From Bacillota bacterium (GTDB lineage Bacteria; Bacillota; Clostridia; Acetivibrionales; DTU013): a DNA stretch of 64,000 bases. Below, piece after piece: positions 18,493-27,593 of this stretch. The notes beneath the pieces are model-generated. The model did not search any database, had not been told where the DNA came from, and saw nothing but the letters and a program-made list of their open reading frames with translations. Location of the stretch: positions 62,001-126,000 of the forward strand of contig JAFABI010000109.1 of assembly GCA_023426125.1 (NCBI GenBank), read 5' to 3'. The position numbers and the translations under genes are program-made. How positions within the stretch are numbered: position 1 is the stretch's first letter; each line of letters starts with the position of its first letter.

Positions 18493-18786
18493 ACAAACTC
18501 CTCCTAGTACAATATAAATTTTTTTATTATAAAACATCCGGAACAAATACGGTTTTGAAATTTTGACCATAAAAGACAATAAAAAGACAAAGCTTGAATT
18601 ATAATCATATTATTGATATAATTCTCCATGCGGAAGGGAAGCTGGTGAAGGATAATGCATACTGCGCAACAGGCTTGCATTGTTAGGGTTTCATCGCTTC
18701 CTTTTTCTATTCTCTTATTTTTGACGCCGTTTCAATCCGGATATTAAATAATCACCTCACAATAGCCGATTATCGTCTGCCAAAAA

Positions 18787-19785
18787 TCAAGCTCCCTTCA
18801 CCGGCCCTGTAGAATCCCTTATCACCAGATCCGCTTCCAGCACAAAGCTTGAGATTTTTTTTTCATTGATAGCGCTCAGCAGCATGTACATTGCCTGTCT
18901 GCCCATTTCCTTTTTAGGGACACGGATCGTCGTCAGGGGGGGCTCCACACATTCTGCCAGAAATACGTCATCACAGCCCGCAATCGAAATGTCGCCGGGA
19001 ATCCTCAGACCAGCTTCCCGTATGGCCTTTATCGCCCCGAAGGCCATATAGTCATTTGTGGTAATTACCGCAGTTACTCGCGTATCTCTTTTCAAAAGAC
19101 GATTCATGGCTTCGTACCCCGAACGGTTGTCTGTTTTATACGGATACACGCCATCAACAGCCCATGCCTTCTCGAACTCTATCCCATTCTTTTTCAGGGC
19201 CTCCTTGTACAGAAGGTACCTGTCATTGCCCGGCAAATCAAGGGATATGCCGCTTAAATAGCCAATTTTTTTGTGTCCCATATCCGCCAGGTACTTTACA
19301 AGATTATTTATCGCTTTTTTATATTCAAAATTCACCTCCGAGCCGACGCCGTGTCCATTGACTACCGCTATGCCCGACTCGACAAGGTTCTGGAATTGCT
19401 CCTTCTTGAAATCCTCGTTTCTCGTTGTCGCCATAAATATCCCATCCATCTGCCTTTGCTTGATGCTTGCCAGATAACTCTCCGAGGCGCCGCTGGCAAG
19501 ACACAGGGAGACGATATACCCGTTCTTGTGCGCAATCTCTTCCATCCCCTGGGCGATTTCGCCATAATAAGGGTTGGTGATGTCGTTGACAATGATGCCG
19601 ACATGCTTCGTTATTTTGGTAACCAGACTGCGCGCCACCATATTGGGCTTATAGTTTAAGACCCTTATTGCCTCGTTTACTTTTTCCTTTAATTCAGGAC
19701 TTACATATTTATTATTATTGATGACATGTGACACGGTAGCCACCGAAACCCCCGCCCTGATTGCCACATCATTTCTTGTCGCCAT
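18787..19785 (-). CDS. LacI-family transcriptional regulator
   Basis: 332-residue LacI/GalR regulator. The N-terminal HTH (MATRNDVAIRAGVSVATVSHV) includes the hinge region NYKPNMVARSL, followed by a periplasmic-binding-protein-like effector domain (HVGIIVNDITNPYYGEIAQ; ITTNDYMAFGAIKAIREAGL). The ATG at 19785 gives the usual MAT N-terminus; a GTG at 19794 is an alternative. It lies about 300 bp upstream of sugar operon 1 on the same strand and is its probable repressor. A LacI-like palindrome sits in its own upstream region. Confidence 0.9.
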   Translation of the reverse strand: MATRNDVAIRAGVSVATVSHVINNNKYVSPELKEKVNEAIRVLNYKPNMVARSLVTKITKHVGIIVNDITNPYYGEIAQGMEEIAHKNGYIVSLCLASGASESYLASIKQRQMDGIFMATTRNEDFKKEQFQNLVESGIAVVNGHGVGSEVNFEYKKAINNLVKYLADMGHKKIGYLSGISLDLPGNDRYLLYKEALKKNGIEFEKAWAVDGVYPYKTDNRSGYEAMNRLLKRDTRVTAVITTNDYMAFGAIKAIREAGLRIPGDISIAGCDDVFLAECVEPPLTTIRVPKKEMGRQAMYMLLSAINEKKISSFVLEADLVIRDSTGPVKGA

Positions 19786-19821
19786 TTTTTCCACATCCGT
19801 CCGTATGATTTATCGATTTCT

Positions 19822-19835
19822 GTTACTCGCGTAAC
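19822..19835. promoter_or_regulatory. Candidate LacI-type operator
   Basis: GTTACTCGCGTAAC, arms GTTAC/GTAAC, about 37 bp upstream of the LacI-family start. It is consistent with autoregulation. I could not find a second copy before the SBP gene at 18492. Confidence 0.4.
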
Positions 19836-20065
19836 TGTATAGAATATTAATTCTACATTTTTTTTTAAAATCCTTCTACCTAAAAAATTTTTTTTATATG
19901 ACAAGTCAAGAATTAGATATTTTTAGTAGATATTTTGCTATACCTTAAAATAGTAATCATGTATTATTAAATAATTCAATCCTGCACATTGAAAAGTAAA
20001 CATATACTATATATGATCTCATGGATGGAAAGTTAATATAGAAATAAGGAGGAGTTATGCTTTTT

Positions 20066-20938
20066 CTATAAAATATTCCTACTTTTTTGTCTGAACTGTT
20101 TTGGAGTTATTTTTTCAAATTCGTGGAACAGCTTACAGAACCGGCTGGCACTTTGAAAGCCGTAGTTCAGCGCAATGGTGCATATTTCCTGGTCGGTATC
20201 CGCCAACGGTTGTTTCGCCATGATGATCCTATAGCGGATTAAATATGCATAAGGGCTCAATCCCGTGTGCTTTTTAAACATGCGTGAAAGGTACGATGGG
20301 TTAAGATGGACACACCTCGCAATATCTACCAGAGAAATTCTTTGTGTGTAATTGGATTTAATATAATTTATAACCCTGTCGGGAATGCTCTGCAAGCCTT
20401 GGCTGTAACTATTCAGCGCCGCTTTTGAGCTTTTGCCGGAGCTGAATGTCAAATAGACGATCTCGCTGATCATGCAGGATAACCTGGCATCGTCAATAAT
20501 GCTGGTATTGATGTCAGTATTCATAATCGCTTTTATTGATTTTACGACTTGAGGATCTGTCTTCACTACAGGTCCGCCATTGCTGTTGTAAAAGAACTCA
20601 TAAAGCGGACTGAAGGAACTGCTGTTGAAATGGAACCACATCTGTTCCCATATTCCTGTGCTGCCCGTATAATACCGTTGAGGGTCATGGTAACAGCTAA
20701 TAAAAAACAGTTCTCCTTCTTTAAGATAATACGTTTTTTTCCTGTACTCCAGAACTGCTTCCCCTGTCAGGACGCAGGCTATCATATAACTGTCGATCGG
20801 GCTGCGTACGGTACAATAGTTCGGCTTGCAGCAGTAAAGTCCAACACCGTCAGCAGTAAACAGGCACTGCCTGGATATTTCATGTGGAGTAAAATATTTG
20901 GAAACAATACTTATATATGCATGTGGATCCCTTTCCAT
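20066..20938 (-). CDS. AraC-family regulator of sugar operon 2
   Basis: 290-residue regulator. An N-terminal cupin-like sugar-sensing domain (about 20-150; YKKTYYLKEGELFFI region) precedes two AraC helix-turn-helix motifs (about 185-285; LVDIARCVHLNPSYLSRMF and ALNYGFQSASRFCKLFHEFE). GGGGGAGAT precedes the ATG. It is divergent from the SBP-permease-GH42 operon across about 200 bp, which supports local control of that operon. Confidence 0.9.
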   Translation of the reverse strand: MERDPHAYISIVSKYFTPHEISRQCLFTADGVGLYCCKPNYCTVRSPIDSYMIACVLTGEAVLEYRKKTYYLKEGELFFISCYHDPQRYYTGSTGIWEQMWFHFNSSSFSPLYEFFYNSNGGPVVKTDPQVVKSIKAIMNTDINTSIIDDARLSCMISEIVYLTFSSGKSSKAALNSYSQGLQSIPDRVINYIKSNYTQRISLVDIARCVHLNPSYLSRMFKKHTGLSPYAYLIRYRIIMAKQPLADTDQEICTIALNYGFQSASRFCKLFHEFEKITPKQFRQKSRNIL

Positions 20939-21136
20939 TTTATCTCCCCCTGTAAAGATTATATCTTACATACAGTTCCTATGAAATTTCGCTGGATAAT
21001 CGATAACAATACGATAATATCATTTTAACATAAATTCAGGTAACCTCAAAGAACGAAATCAGAGTTTTTTAAGTACGCAGTTTTTATTGCCATCGTTGGC
21101 TTTTGCCTTCGAAATATAAAAAAGTGAGGTTAAAAA

Positions 21137-22798
21137 ATGAAAAAGTTAAAAAAAGCAGTCAGTATCCTGGTAGCTATCGCTATGATTGTCGTTTTGCTTT
21201 CCGGCTGCGGCTCTGAGGCAGCTCCTTCCGGCACATCCGGCAATCCAGCAGCCAATGCCGGCAACACAAAATGGGACGGAACATATCCAATTGTAAAAGA
21301 TGGTTCGGTAACTCTGACATATTGGGTAGAATTCAGTTCAAAGCTGATAAAGTCATTGGATGAGAGCCCCATGTACAAAAAAATGGAACAGGATACAGGT
21401 GTAAAGATCAAATTTATCAATCCATCTACAGGCGGAGACACGCAAGCCTTACAAACGGCATTTAACCTTTTGGTGGCAAGCAATGATTTGCCGGACATTC
21501 TGGATACTCCCCCCTCGTATCCCGGCGGAGCTGATAAAGCGATCTCCGACGGCATTTATTATGACTTCACGGATATTTTCGAGCAATATGCGCCCAACTT
21601 CAACAAAATTATTGAAAAAACGCCTGACATTAAGAGAGAGTGTGTCAGCGCAAACGGAAGGCTATGGAAAATGCCGCAGACTTCTCTTGAAAAAGCGGGA
21701 CCATGGGCCGGGCCGTTCATACGTAAAGACCTTCTTGACAAGGCCGGGCTTTCTGTGCCTGAAACCATCAATGAGTGGGAAACTGCTTTAAAAGCCATGA
21801 AGAGCCAGGGGATTAAAGCGCCTTTGACATTAACCTTCACCTGGCTGTATGAATCCACTTCCGCTTTTGTAGGAGCATATGACGCATCCCTCGGATGGTC
21901 AAAATTTATGAACAAAGACGGCAAGATCGTCTATGGTCCTATTGAATCTGGTTTTAAGGAATATCTGACTACGATGAACCGCTGGTACCAGGAAGGCCTT
22001 TTGGATAAAGACTTTATAACAAGCACAGACGAAATACAGGAGACAGCCATTACGTCCGGTAAGGCAGGCTCCTACGTCGGAGGCTATGGCTGTAAAACCT
22101 ACAATAATATAGCCTCCAAGAATATACCCGGCTTTAATATTGTCCCCGCCCCATATCCGAAGCTTACAAAAGACCAGACGGTGAATATCCGTGAAACGAA
22201 CTCCTATACGACAGGTAACTGCGGTGTTATTTCCGCCACATGCAAAAACCCTGAAATAGCGCTTGCATGGCTTGATTATTCCTATGGCGCGGACGGCTTC
22301 CTTCTGCATAATTATGGGATAGAAGGTGAAAGCTATGAATTTTCAGACGAAACAAGTGACGCGGATAAATATGCTCAGCGGTCTTTCCCGGATGAATTAA
22401 AGGATAAAGGTGTCAAATTCACCGATACAATCACCAATAACAAAGACGGTTACAGCCGTGAGGATTTCTATACCTACTACTTCACATGGAACGCCCCCTG
22501 CCTCAGAGGTAACATCATACTGGAGAGTGATATCCCGGCTGTAGAAATCTGGGAGAAAACATCGGACAAATGGGCTTTGCCAAAAGGGCTTTCCTTTGAT
22601 GCCGATACCACCAAGAAAAACAATGAAATCATAACGCAGGTTGATACCTACCAGAAGGAAATGATGTTCAAAATGATACGGGGAGATGAACCCATATCAA
22701 GGTTTGACGACTATGTAGCCCAGATAAACAAGCTTGGTATGGACACCGTCCTCAAAAACTATCAGAGTGCATATGACAAATCTATGTCAATAAAATAA
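21137..22798 (+). CDS. Sugar ABC transporter substrate-binding lipoprotein (operon 2)
   Basis: 553-residue binding protein of the large LplA-like class. The signal sequence ends LLSGC with the lipid-attached Cys at residue 24, followed by an Ala/Gly/Ser-rich linker. The body holds YWVEFSSKLIKSLDESPMYK and the C-terminal domain typical of these proteins (MMFKMIRGDEPISRFDDYV). GTGAGG upstream of the ATG supports the start. First gene of operon 2, followed by strong stem-loops before the permease genes. Ligand unknown; the GH42 gene suggests a beta-galactoside-containing oligosaccharide. Confidence 0.9.
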   Translation: MKKLKKAVSILVAIAMIVVLLSGCGSEAAPSGTSGNPAANAGNTKWDGTYPIVKDGSVTLTYWVEFSSKLIKSLDESPMYKKMEQDTGVKIKFINPSTGGDTQALQTAFNLLVASNDLPDILDTPPSYPGGADKAISDGIYYDFTDIFEQYAPNFNKIIEKTPDIKRECVSANGRLWKMPQTSLEKAGPWAGPFIRKDLLDKAGLSVPETINEWETALKAMKSQGIKAPLTLTFTWLYESTSAFVGAYDASLGWSKFMNKDGKIVYGPIESGFKEYLTTMNRWYQEGLLDKDFITSTDEIQETAITSGKAGSYVGGYGCKTYNNIASKNIPGFNIVPAPYPKLTKDQTVNIRETNSYTTGNCGVISATCKNPEIALAWLDYSYGADGFLLHNYGIEGESYEFSDETSDADKYAQRSFPDELKDKGVKFTDTITNNKDGYSREDFYTYYFTWNAPCLRGNIILESDIPAVEIWEKTSDKWALPKGLSFDADTTKKNNEIITQVDTYQKEMMFKMIRGDEPISRFDDYVAQINKLGMDTVLKNYQSAYDKSMSIK

Positions 22799-22812
22799 TC
22801 GGATGATGCTCT

Positions 22813-22922
22813 TGTCCTCAAAAAGTTTGCAAAAAAGCAGGCTTTTTGAGGACAGGGAGCCCGAAATCGGGACAAAAAGTGAAATGCTCCCTGCATGCCA
22901 GGGAACCGCACCTTGCAGGGAG
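22813..22922 (+). terminator. Tandem stem-loops between SBP and permease genes
   Basis: A perfect 13-bp inverted repeat (TGTCCTCAAAAAG at 22813-22825, CTTTTTGAGGACA at 22842-22854) is followed by CCCGA/TCGGG (22860-22871) and by a perfect 9-bp pair (CTCCCTGCA at 22887-22895, TGCAGGGAG at 22914-22922). The position suggests partial termination or mRNA stabilisation that raises SBP over permease. Confidence 0.65.
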
Positions 22923-22986
22923 AGACCGCAAATGGTTTCGCGCAGCGGAAGCAGCATTGGATAATTTGCAGAAAGAGGTGTTTCGG

Positions 22987-23958
22987 ATGAGTAAAAATGC
23001 AGTAACAGTCACGCCGCAGCCTGCAGGCAAATTTGGCGCCGGTCCGATTGCATTTTTAAGAGACTTTGCAAAAGAAATAACCCGTTATAAGACGGTTTAT
23101 ATCATGGCAATACCGGTTATATTGTTTTATATTATCTTTTCCTACTGGCCGATGTATGGAATTACTATTGCATTCAAGGATTTCAGCCCCAAGCTGGGTA
23201 TCCTTGGAAGCCACTGGATCGGCTTTGAGCATTTTAAGAACTTTTTGACAAGTTATGAGTTTAAGCGGGTCTTTACCAATACGCTGCTTTTGAGCGCTTA
23301 CGATATTTTATGGGGGTTCCCTGCGCCGATCCTTCTGGCTCTTATGTTGAATGAAATAAAAGGCAAGCTGTTCAAGAAGTCCGTACAAACCATAACCTAT
23401 TTGCCCCACTTTGTATCTACCGTTGTTATTTGCGGTATCATTGTCAATTTTACCGCATCCGACGGGTTTATTAACCAGCTCCTTGCACCTTTGGGACTTG
23501 TAGCGGAAAATTTCCTGACCCGTCCTGAATACTTCAGGACAATCTACATATCGTCCGGCATATGGCAGAATATAGGCTTTGACTCAATTATCTACCTCGC
23601 AGCCATTTCTTCAATAAATCCTGCGATGTATGAGGCTGCCATCATGGATGGCGCCGGACGCCTGCGGCAGATATGGAACGTTACGCTGCCATCCATCATG
23701 ACCACCATCGTCATATTGTTTATCCTGAGGGTTGGGTCGCTTATGAATATAGGCTTTGAAAAAGTACTTCTGCTCTATAATCCTCTTATTTATGATACTG
23801 CCGACATCATATCAACCTATGTATATCGAAAGGGCCTTGTAGAATATAACTTCAGCTTCAGTACGGCAATTGGCCTGTTCAATTCGGTAATCAACTTCAC
23901 GCTCCTGTTTATAAGTAATAAGCTAAGCAATAAGATTGCCGGCTCCGGCTTGTGGTAA
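22987..23958 (+). CDS. Sugar ABC transporter permease, LplB type
   Basis: 323-residue inner-membrane subunit with six helices. The family N-terminus YIMAIPVILFYIIFSYWPMYG and the EAA loop (YEAAIMDGAGRLRQIWNV) are clear. The ATG at 22987 is chosen because GAAAGAGGTG precedes it and the sequence then begins in the family style; the longer in-frame extension upstream lies in the stem-loop region. It pairs with the permease at 23974, with 15 bp between them. The ATPase is expected from elsewhere in the genome. Confidence 0.92.
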   Translation: MSKNAVTVTPQPAGKFGAGPIAFLRDFAKEITRYKTVYIMAIPVILFYIIFSYWPMYGITIAFKDFSPKLGILGSHWIGFEHFKNFLTSYEFKRVFTNTLLLSAYDILWGFPAPILLALMLNEIKGKLFKKSVQTITYLPHFVSTVVICGIIVNFTASDGFINQLLAPLGLVAENFLTRPEYFRTIYISSGIWQNIGFDSIIYLAAISSINPAMYEAAIMDGAGRLRQIWNVTLPSIMTTIVILFILRVGSLMNIGFEKVLLLYNPLIYDTADIISTYVYRKGLVEYNFSFSTAIGLFNSVINFTLLFISNKLSNKIAGSGLW

Positions 23959-23973
23959 GGGGGAAGAAAAACC

Positions 23974-24861
23974 ATGTTAAAAAGAAAAACCATTGGCGAC
24001 GTCTTTTTTGATTCGTTTAATTATGTACTGCTTGGGCTGCTGTCCACCGTATGCCTCTATCCCTTCCTTTATATAGTATTTGCTTCCTTCAGCCAGCCGG
24101 ACAGGCTTATGTCCCATTATGGCGTGATCCTGAAGCCGCTGGGCTTCACATTAAAGGGATATGAGTTTGTTTTCAGAGACCCGAATATTATATCGGGATA
24201 TCTCAACACAATACTGTATGTTGTAGCGGGTACCGCTTTCAGTGTGTTTTGCACCTCGATCGCAGCTTATATACTTTCAAGGCGAAATCTAAAATACACC
24301 AAATACATCATGGCTATGATTATATTTACAATGTATTTTGGAGGCGGACTTATCCCTTACTACATGGTTATCAACCAGCTGGGGTTGATCGACAACCGTC
24401 TGGTCATGATTCTCCCGGGTGCAATAAGCACATGGAATATGATTGTAATGCGTACATCCTTCCGTGAGATTCCGGACAGTATTGAGGAGTCGGCAAGAAT
24501 GGACGGTGCAGGTGATCTTACGATTCTTTTCAGAATCATTTTACCCTTGTCTCAGGCACTCATTGCCACAATGGTGCTGTTTTATGGTGTAGCCATCTGG
24601 AATGATTGGTTCAGCTCCATGATTTTCCTTCGGGACAACACAAAGTTTCCGCTTCAGCTTGTCCTCCGGAAGATACTTATCGTGAATGATACGTCCGCCT
24701 CAACAAATGCAGGTCGTCTTGGGTTACTTGAGGCGGATATGTATAAAAGGCTTATAAAATATTGTGCCATTGTTGTATCCATTATCCCGGTCATATGTGT
24801 CTATCCGTTTTTGCAAAAGTATTTTGTAAAGGGTGTAATGATAGGCTCTATAAAGGGATAG
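23974..24861 (+). CDS. Sugar ABC transporter permease, YtcP/MalG type
   Basis: 295-residue partner of the LplB-type subunit, with six helices, the EAA-like loop ESARMDGAGDLTILFRIILP and the typical C-terminus LQKYFVKGVMIGSIKG. A GGGGGAAG ribosome site precedes the ATG. It is translationally close to the GH42 gene that follows. Moves the ligand delivered by the lipoprotein at 21137. Confidence 0.92.
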   Translation: MLKRKTIGDVFFDSFNYVLLGLLSTVCLYPFLYIVFASFSQPDRLMSHYGVILKPLGFTLKGYEFVFRDPNIISGYLNTILYVVAGTAFSVFCTSIAAYILSRRNLKYTKYIMAMIIFTMYFGGGLIPYYMVINQLGLIDNRLVMILPGAISTWNMIVMRTSFREIPDSIEESARMDGAGDLTILFRIILPLSQALIATMVLFYGVAIWNDWFSSMIFLRDNTKFPLQLVLRKILIVNDTSASTNAGRLGLLEADMYKRLIKYCAIVVSIIPVICVYPFLQKYFVKGVMIGSIKG

Positions 24862-24909
24862 TTGTGCAGGTTTCCGGGAATATTCTTTATTTCACAGGAG
24901 GTTTTACCA

Positions 24910-26955
24910 ATGATTAATTCAAAGCAGCCGGTTATATACTACGGGGGCGACTATAACCCGGACCAGTGGCCGGAAGAAATATGGCAGGAGGATATGCGGC
25001 TTTTTAAGCTCGCCGGAGTGAATATCGTAACTCTTCCCGTATTTAGCTGGGCAAAGCTTCAGCCTTCGGAGGATGTTTACAATTTTGAATGGTTGGACAA
25101 AATAGTAGATCTGGTATGGAAAAACGGTATCTATATCTGCCTTGCCACATCCACAGCAGCCCAACCTGCATGGATGTCAAAAAAATACCCCGGCATACTT
25201 CCGGTTGACATCTACGGCAGAAAGCATACACATGGAGGCAGAGTAAACTTTTGTCCCAACAGCAAAATCTACCGCAAGTACTCAAAGGCACTGGCAAAAA
25301 AGCTCGCGGAGAGGTATAAGGATCATCCGGCTCTTCTTGTATGGCATATAGGAAATGAATATGGCGGGTATTGCTATTGCGACAACTGTGCCGAGGAATT
25401 CAGAAACTGGTTGAAAAAAAGATATGGTACGGTCGAAGAAATAAACAGAAGATGGAATACAAGCTTCTGGGGACATACGGTATATGCATGGGATGAGATT
25501 GTCCCTCCGTCACATCTGAACGAAATGTACCGCGATAGCCGGAGTAACAAGGTAAGCTCATTCTTCCAGGGTATGTCCATAGATTATAACCGATTCATGT
25601 CTGATTCAAGCCTTGAATGCTATATTGCCGAATATAATGCAATCAAGGGAATAACGCCGGGTTTGCCAATAACGACAAACTTCATGGGTACCTTCATGCC
25701 CCTCGATTATTTTAGGTGGGCGGAGTACATGGATGTTATCTCATGGGACAATTATCCCGCAGCAAATACCCAGGCAAGCACGATCGCCATGCGGCATGAT
25801 TTAATGAGGTGCTTAAAGAACGGTCAGCCTTTCATGCTTATGGAGCAGACCCCAAGCCAGCAGAACTGGCAGGACTATAACAGCCTGAAACGTCCCGGGG
25901 TCATGAGACGTCTAAGTTATCAGGCCGTAGCGCATGGAGCTGATGCAGTTATGTTCTTTCAGCTTAGGCGCTCAATTGGGGCATGTGAAAAGTACCATGG
26001 CGCCCTCATATCTCATGCCGGTCATGAAAACACAAGGGTATTCGGAGAATGCCGGCAGCTTGGCGAGGAGCTTAAGCTGCTCGGTGATAAGCTGCTTGAC
26101 TCAACAATCAACGCAAAAGCCGCCATAATTTTTGATTGGGACAACTGGTGGGCGTTGGAATTCTCAAGCGGGCCGAGCATCGACCTGAAATATTTGCCGC
26201 AAATCCAAAAGTATTATAATACGTTCTATGACCTACATATCCCTGTAGACATCGTAAAACCGGATGCTGACTTATCAAAGTATGATATCGTCACGGCGCC
26301 GGTATTCTATATGATAAAACCGGGCGTTGCCAGGAATATTGAAAATTTCACCAATAACGGCGGCACATTTATCACCACCTTCTTCAGCGGTCTGGTAAAC
26401 GAAAATGATCTTGTAACCCTTGGCGGATATCCGGGAGAATTGAGAAATGTCCTGGGGATATGGGTTGAAGAAACCGATGCGCTCTCCCCCGATACAAAGA
26501 ATAGTATTATCGTAAACCAACCGGTGGGCGAGCTTGACGGAACATACAGCTGCGGATTATTGTGTGACTTAATAAACCTCGAGGGGGCAAAAGCTCTTGG
26601 CGTGTATGGGCAGGATTTCTATGCCGGGCGTCCCGCGCTTACGGAAAATTGTTTTGGTAAAGGGAAAGCATATTATATGGCATCAGACCCGGAGTACGGT
26701 TTCCTCAAAAAGTTTATAAAGCATGTGTGCGGCAGTAAGGGTTTAAAAGCCCTATTGGACGTACCGGACGGGGTAGAGGTCACCCGGAGGCTTAAAGATG
26801 ACAAAGAGTTTACATTCCTATTAAATCATAATGACTTTCCGGTAAATATCAACCTGGATTATAGCAACTATATAAACCTGCTAAAAGGTAAAATTACTTC
26901 GACCGCTATTGAGCTTGGCAAAAATGATGTGCTGATATTGGAAAAAAAGGATTAA
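24910..26955 (+). CDS. GH42 beta-galactosidase
   Basis: 681-residue retaining beta-galactosidase without a signal peptide, so it acts on imported oligosaccharide. The TIM barrel opens YYGGDYNPDQWPEEIW. The acid/base is E150 in WHIGNEYGG and the nucleophile E312 in FMLMEQTPS. Cysteines near 158-166 (YCYCDNCAEEF) could form the zinc site seen in many GH42 enzymes. The trimerisation domain (about 395-610) and a small C-terminal beta domain follow. AGGAGG 9 nt before the ATG at 24910 sets the start. Last gene of operon 2, before a strong terminator. Galactoside versus arabinoside preference cannot be read from sequence. Confidence 0.93.
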   Translation: MINSKQPVIYYGGDYNPDQWPEEIWQEDMRLFKLAGVNIVTLPVFSWAKLQPSEDVYNFEWLDKIVDLVWKNGIYICLATSTAAQPAWMSKKYPGILPVDIYGRKHTHGGRVNFCPNSKIYRKYSKALAKKLAERYKDHPALLVWHIGNEYGGYCYCDNCAEEFRNWLKKRYGTVEEINRRWNTSFWGHTVYAWDEIVPPSHLNEMYRDSRSNKVSSFFQGMSIDYNRFMSDSSLECYIAEYNAIKGITPGLPITTNFMGTFMPLDYFRWAEYMDVISWDNYPAANTQASTIAMRHDLMRCLKNGQPFMLMEQTPSQQNWQDYNSLKRPGVMRRLSYQAVAHGADAVMFFQLRRSIGACEKYHGALISHAGHENTRVFGECRQLGEELKLLGDKLLDSTINAKAAIIFDWDNWWALEFSSGPSIDLKYLPQIQKYYNTFYDLHIPVDIVKPDADLSKYDIVTAPVFYMIKPGVARNIENFTNNGGTFITTFFSGLVNENDLVTLGGYPGELRNVLGIWVEETDALSPDTKNSIIVNQPVGELDGTYSCGLLCDLINLEGAKALGVYGQDFYAGRPALTENCFGKGKAYYMASDPEYGFLKKFIKHVCGSKGLKALLDVPDGVEVTRRLKDDKEFTFLLNHNDFPVNINLDYSNYINLLKGKITSTAIELGKNDVLILEKKD

Positions 26956-27025
26956 TCCCATACCCCCATACGGATGGTGCAGGCCCATTTTGTCCCATAT
27001 GGAATCAGCAAGCAAAAGGTTTTTA

Positions 27026-27069
27026 GGAAATTAGCAGGTGCATTGTCCGGCAGGCACCTGCTAATTTCC
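27026..27069 (+). terminator. Strong stem-loop ending sugar operon 2
   Basis: Perfect 16-bp inverted repeat: GGAAATTAGCAGGTGC at 27026-27041 and its complement at 27054-27069, loop 12 nt, 70 bp after the GH42 stop. There is no long T tract beyond the stem. The stretch 27070-27306 holds C- and T-rich sequence with no supportable gene. Confidence 0.7.
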
Positions 27070-27309
27070 GGAGTGTGGTTCACATAGCTTTCAGCTTCAG
27101 CGCTCGTTTGTCCTCTGTTCGTAAAATGAGCAATGGGTGTTTCCCTTTAATTCCACTTCACCATCCTGGTTCACATTCTGTCCGCATTTGGCCGGCAATT
27201 TGCCCGCCCTGGTTTGCATTCCGCCCTTTCGGCCCCGAGATCTGCCCGCCGGTCTCCGCTTTTTGTTTCAGTCCGGCTTCATTCCGGTGCAGGTTTTATA
27301 TTAATTTGA

Positions 27310-27510
27310 ATAATCTCCGATGATAAAATGTTGAAAAGAGGGATAAATCCCGAGAAATTCGAATCATATCTCATGATTCATAAATATGGTATTCCTCCTC
27401 ACGGAGGACTGGGTATAGGTCTGGAGCGGCTCACCATGAAATTGCTGGGACTGACGAATGTAAGGAATGCTAGCCTGTTTCCCAGAGATATGACCCGTGT
27501 AACACCGTAA
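27310..27510 (+). pseudogene. aspS-like C-terminal fragment (aspartyl-tRNA synthetase remnant)
   Basis: Encodes only the last ~65 residues of a class II Asp/Asn-tRNA synthetase. RGINPEKFESYL is followed by YGIPPHGGLGIGLERL, the motif 3 region of the archaeal-type/non-discriminating AspRS, and the terminal LGLTNVRNASLFPRDMTR. An in-frame TGA at 27307 precedes it and no further homology is visible upstream, so the catalytic core and anticodon domain are missing. A remnant of a duplicate or transferred gene. Confidence 0.75.
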
Positions 27511-27533
27511 TTGTAGAGTATTTTACTCCACCG

Positions 27534-27566
27534 GGATTCTGCCCGGAAGGCAGTCCTGGTGGAGTA
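27534..27566. terminator. Stem-loop between aspS remnant and erm-like gene
   Basis: TACTCCACC at 27534-27542 pairs with GGTGGAGTA at 27558-27566, extended by GGGA/TCCT. It lies between convergent genes, so it could serve either strand. No clear T tract. Confidence 0.5.
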
Positions 27567-27593
27567 TTTGATCCCTCGTTATAACGACCTAAT

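Noticed and set aside
27075..27323. 82-residue protein upstream of the aspS remnant
   Set aside because: Pro/Phe/Ser-rich reading of a C- and T-rich stretch with no ribosome site and no link to the aspS frame.
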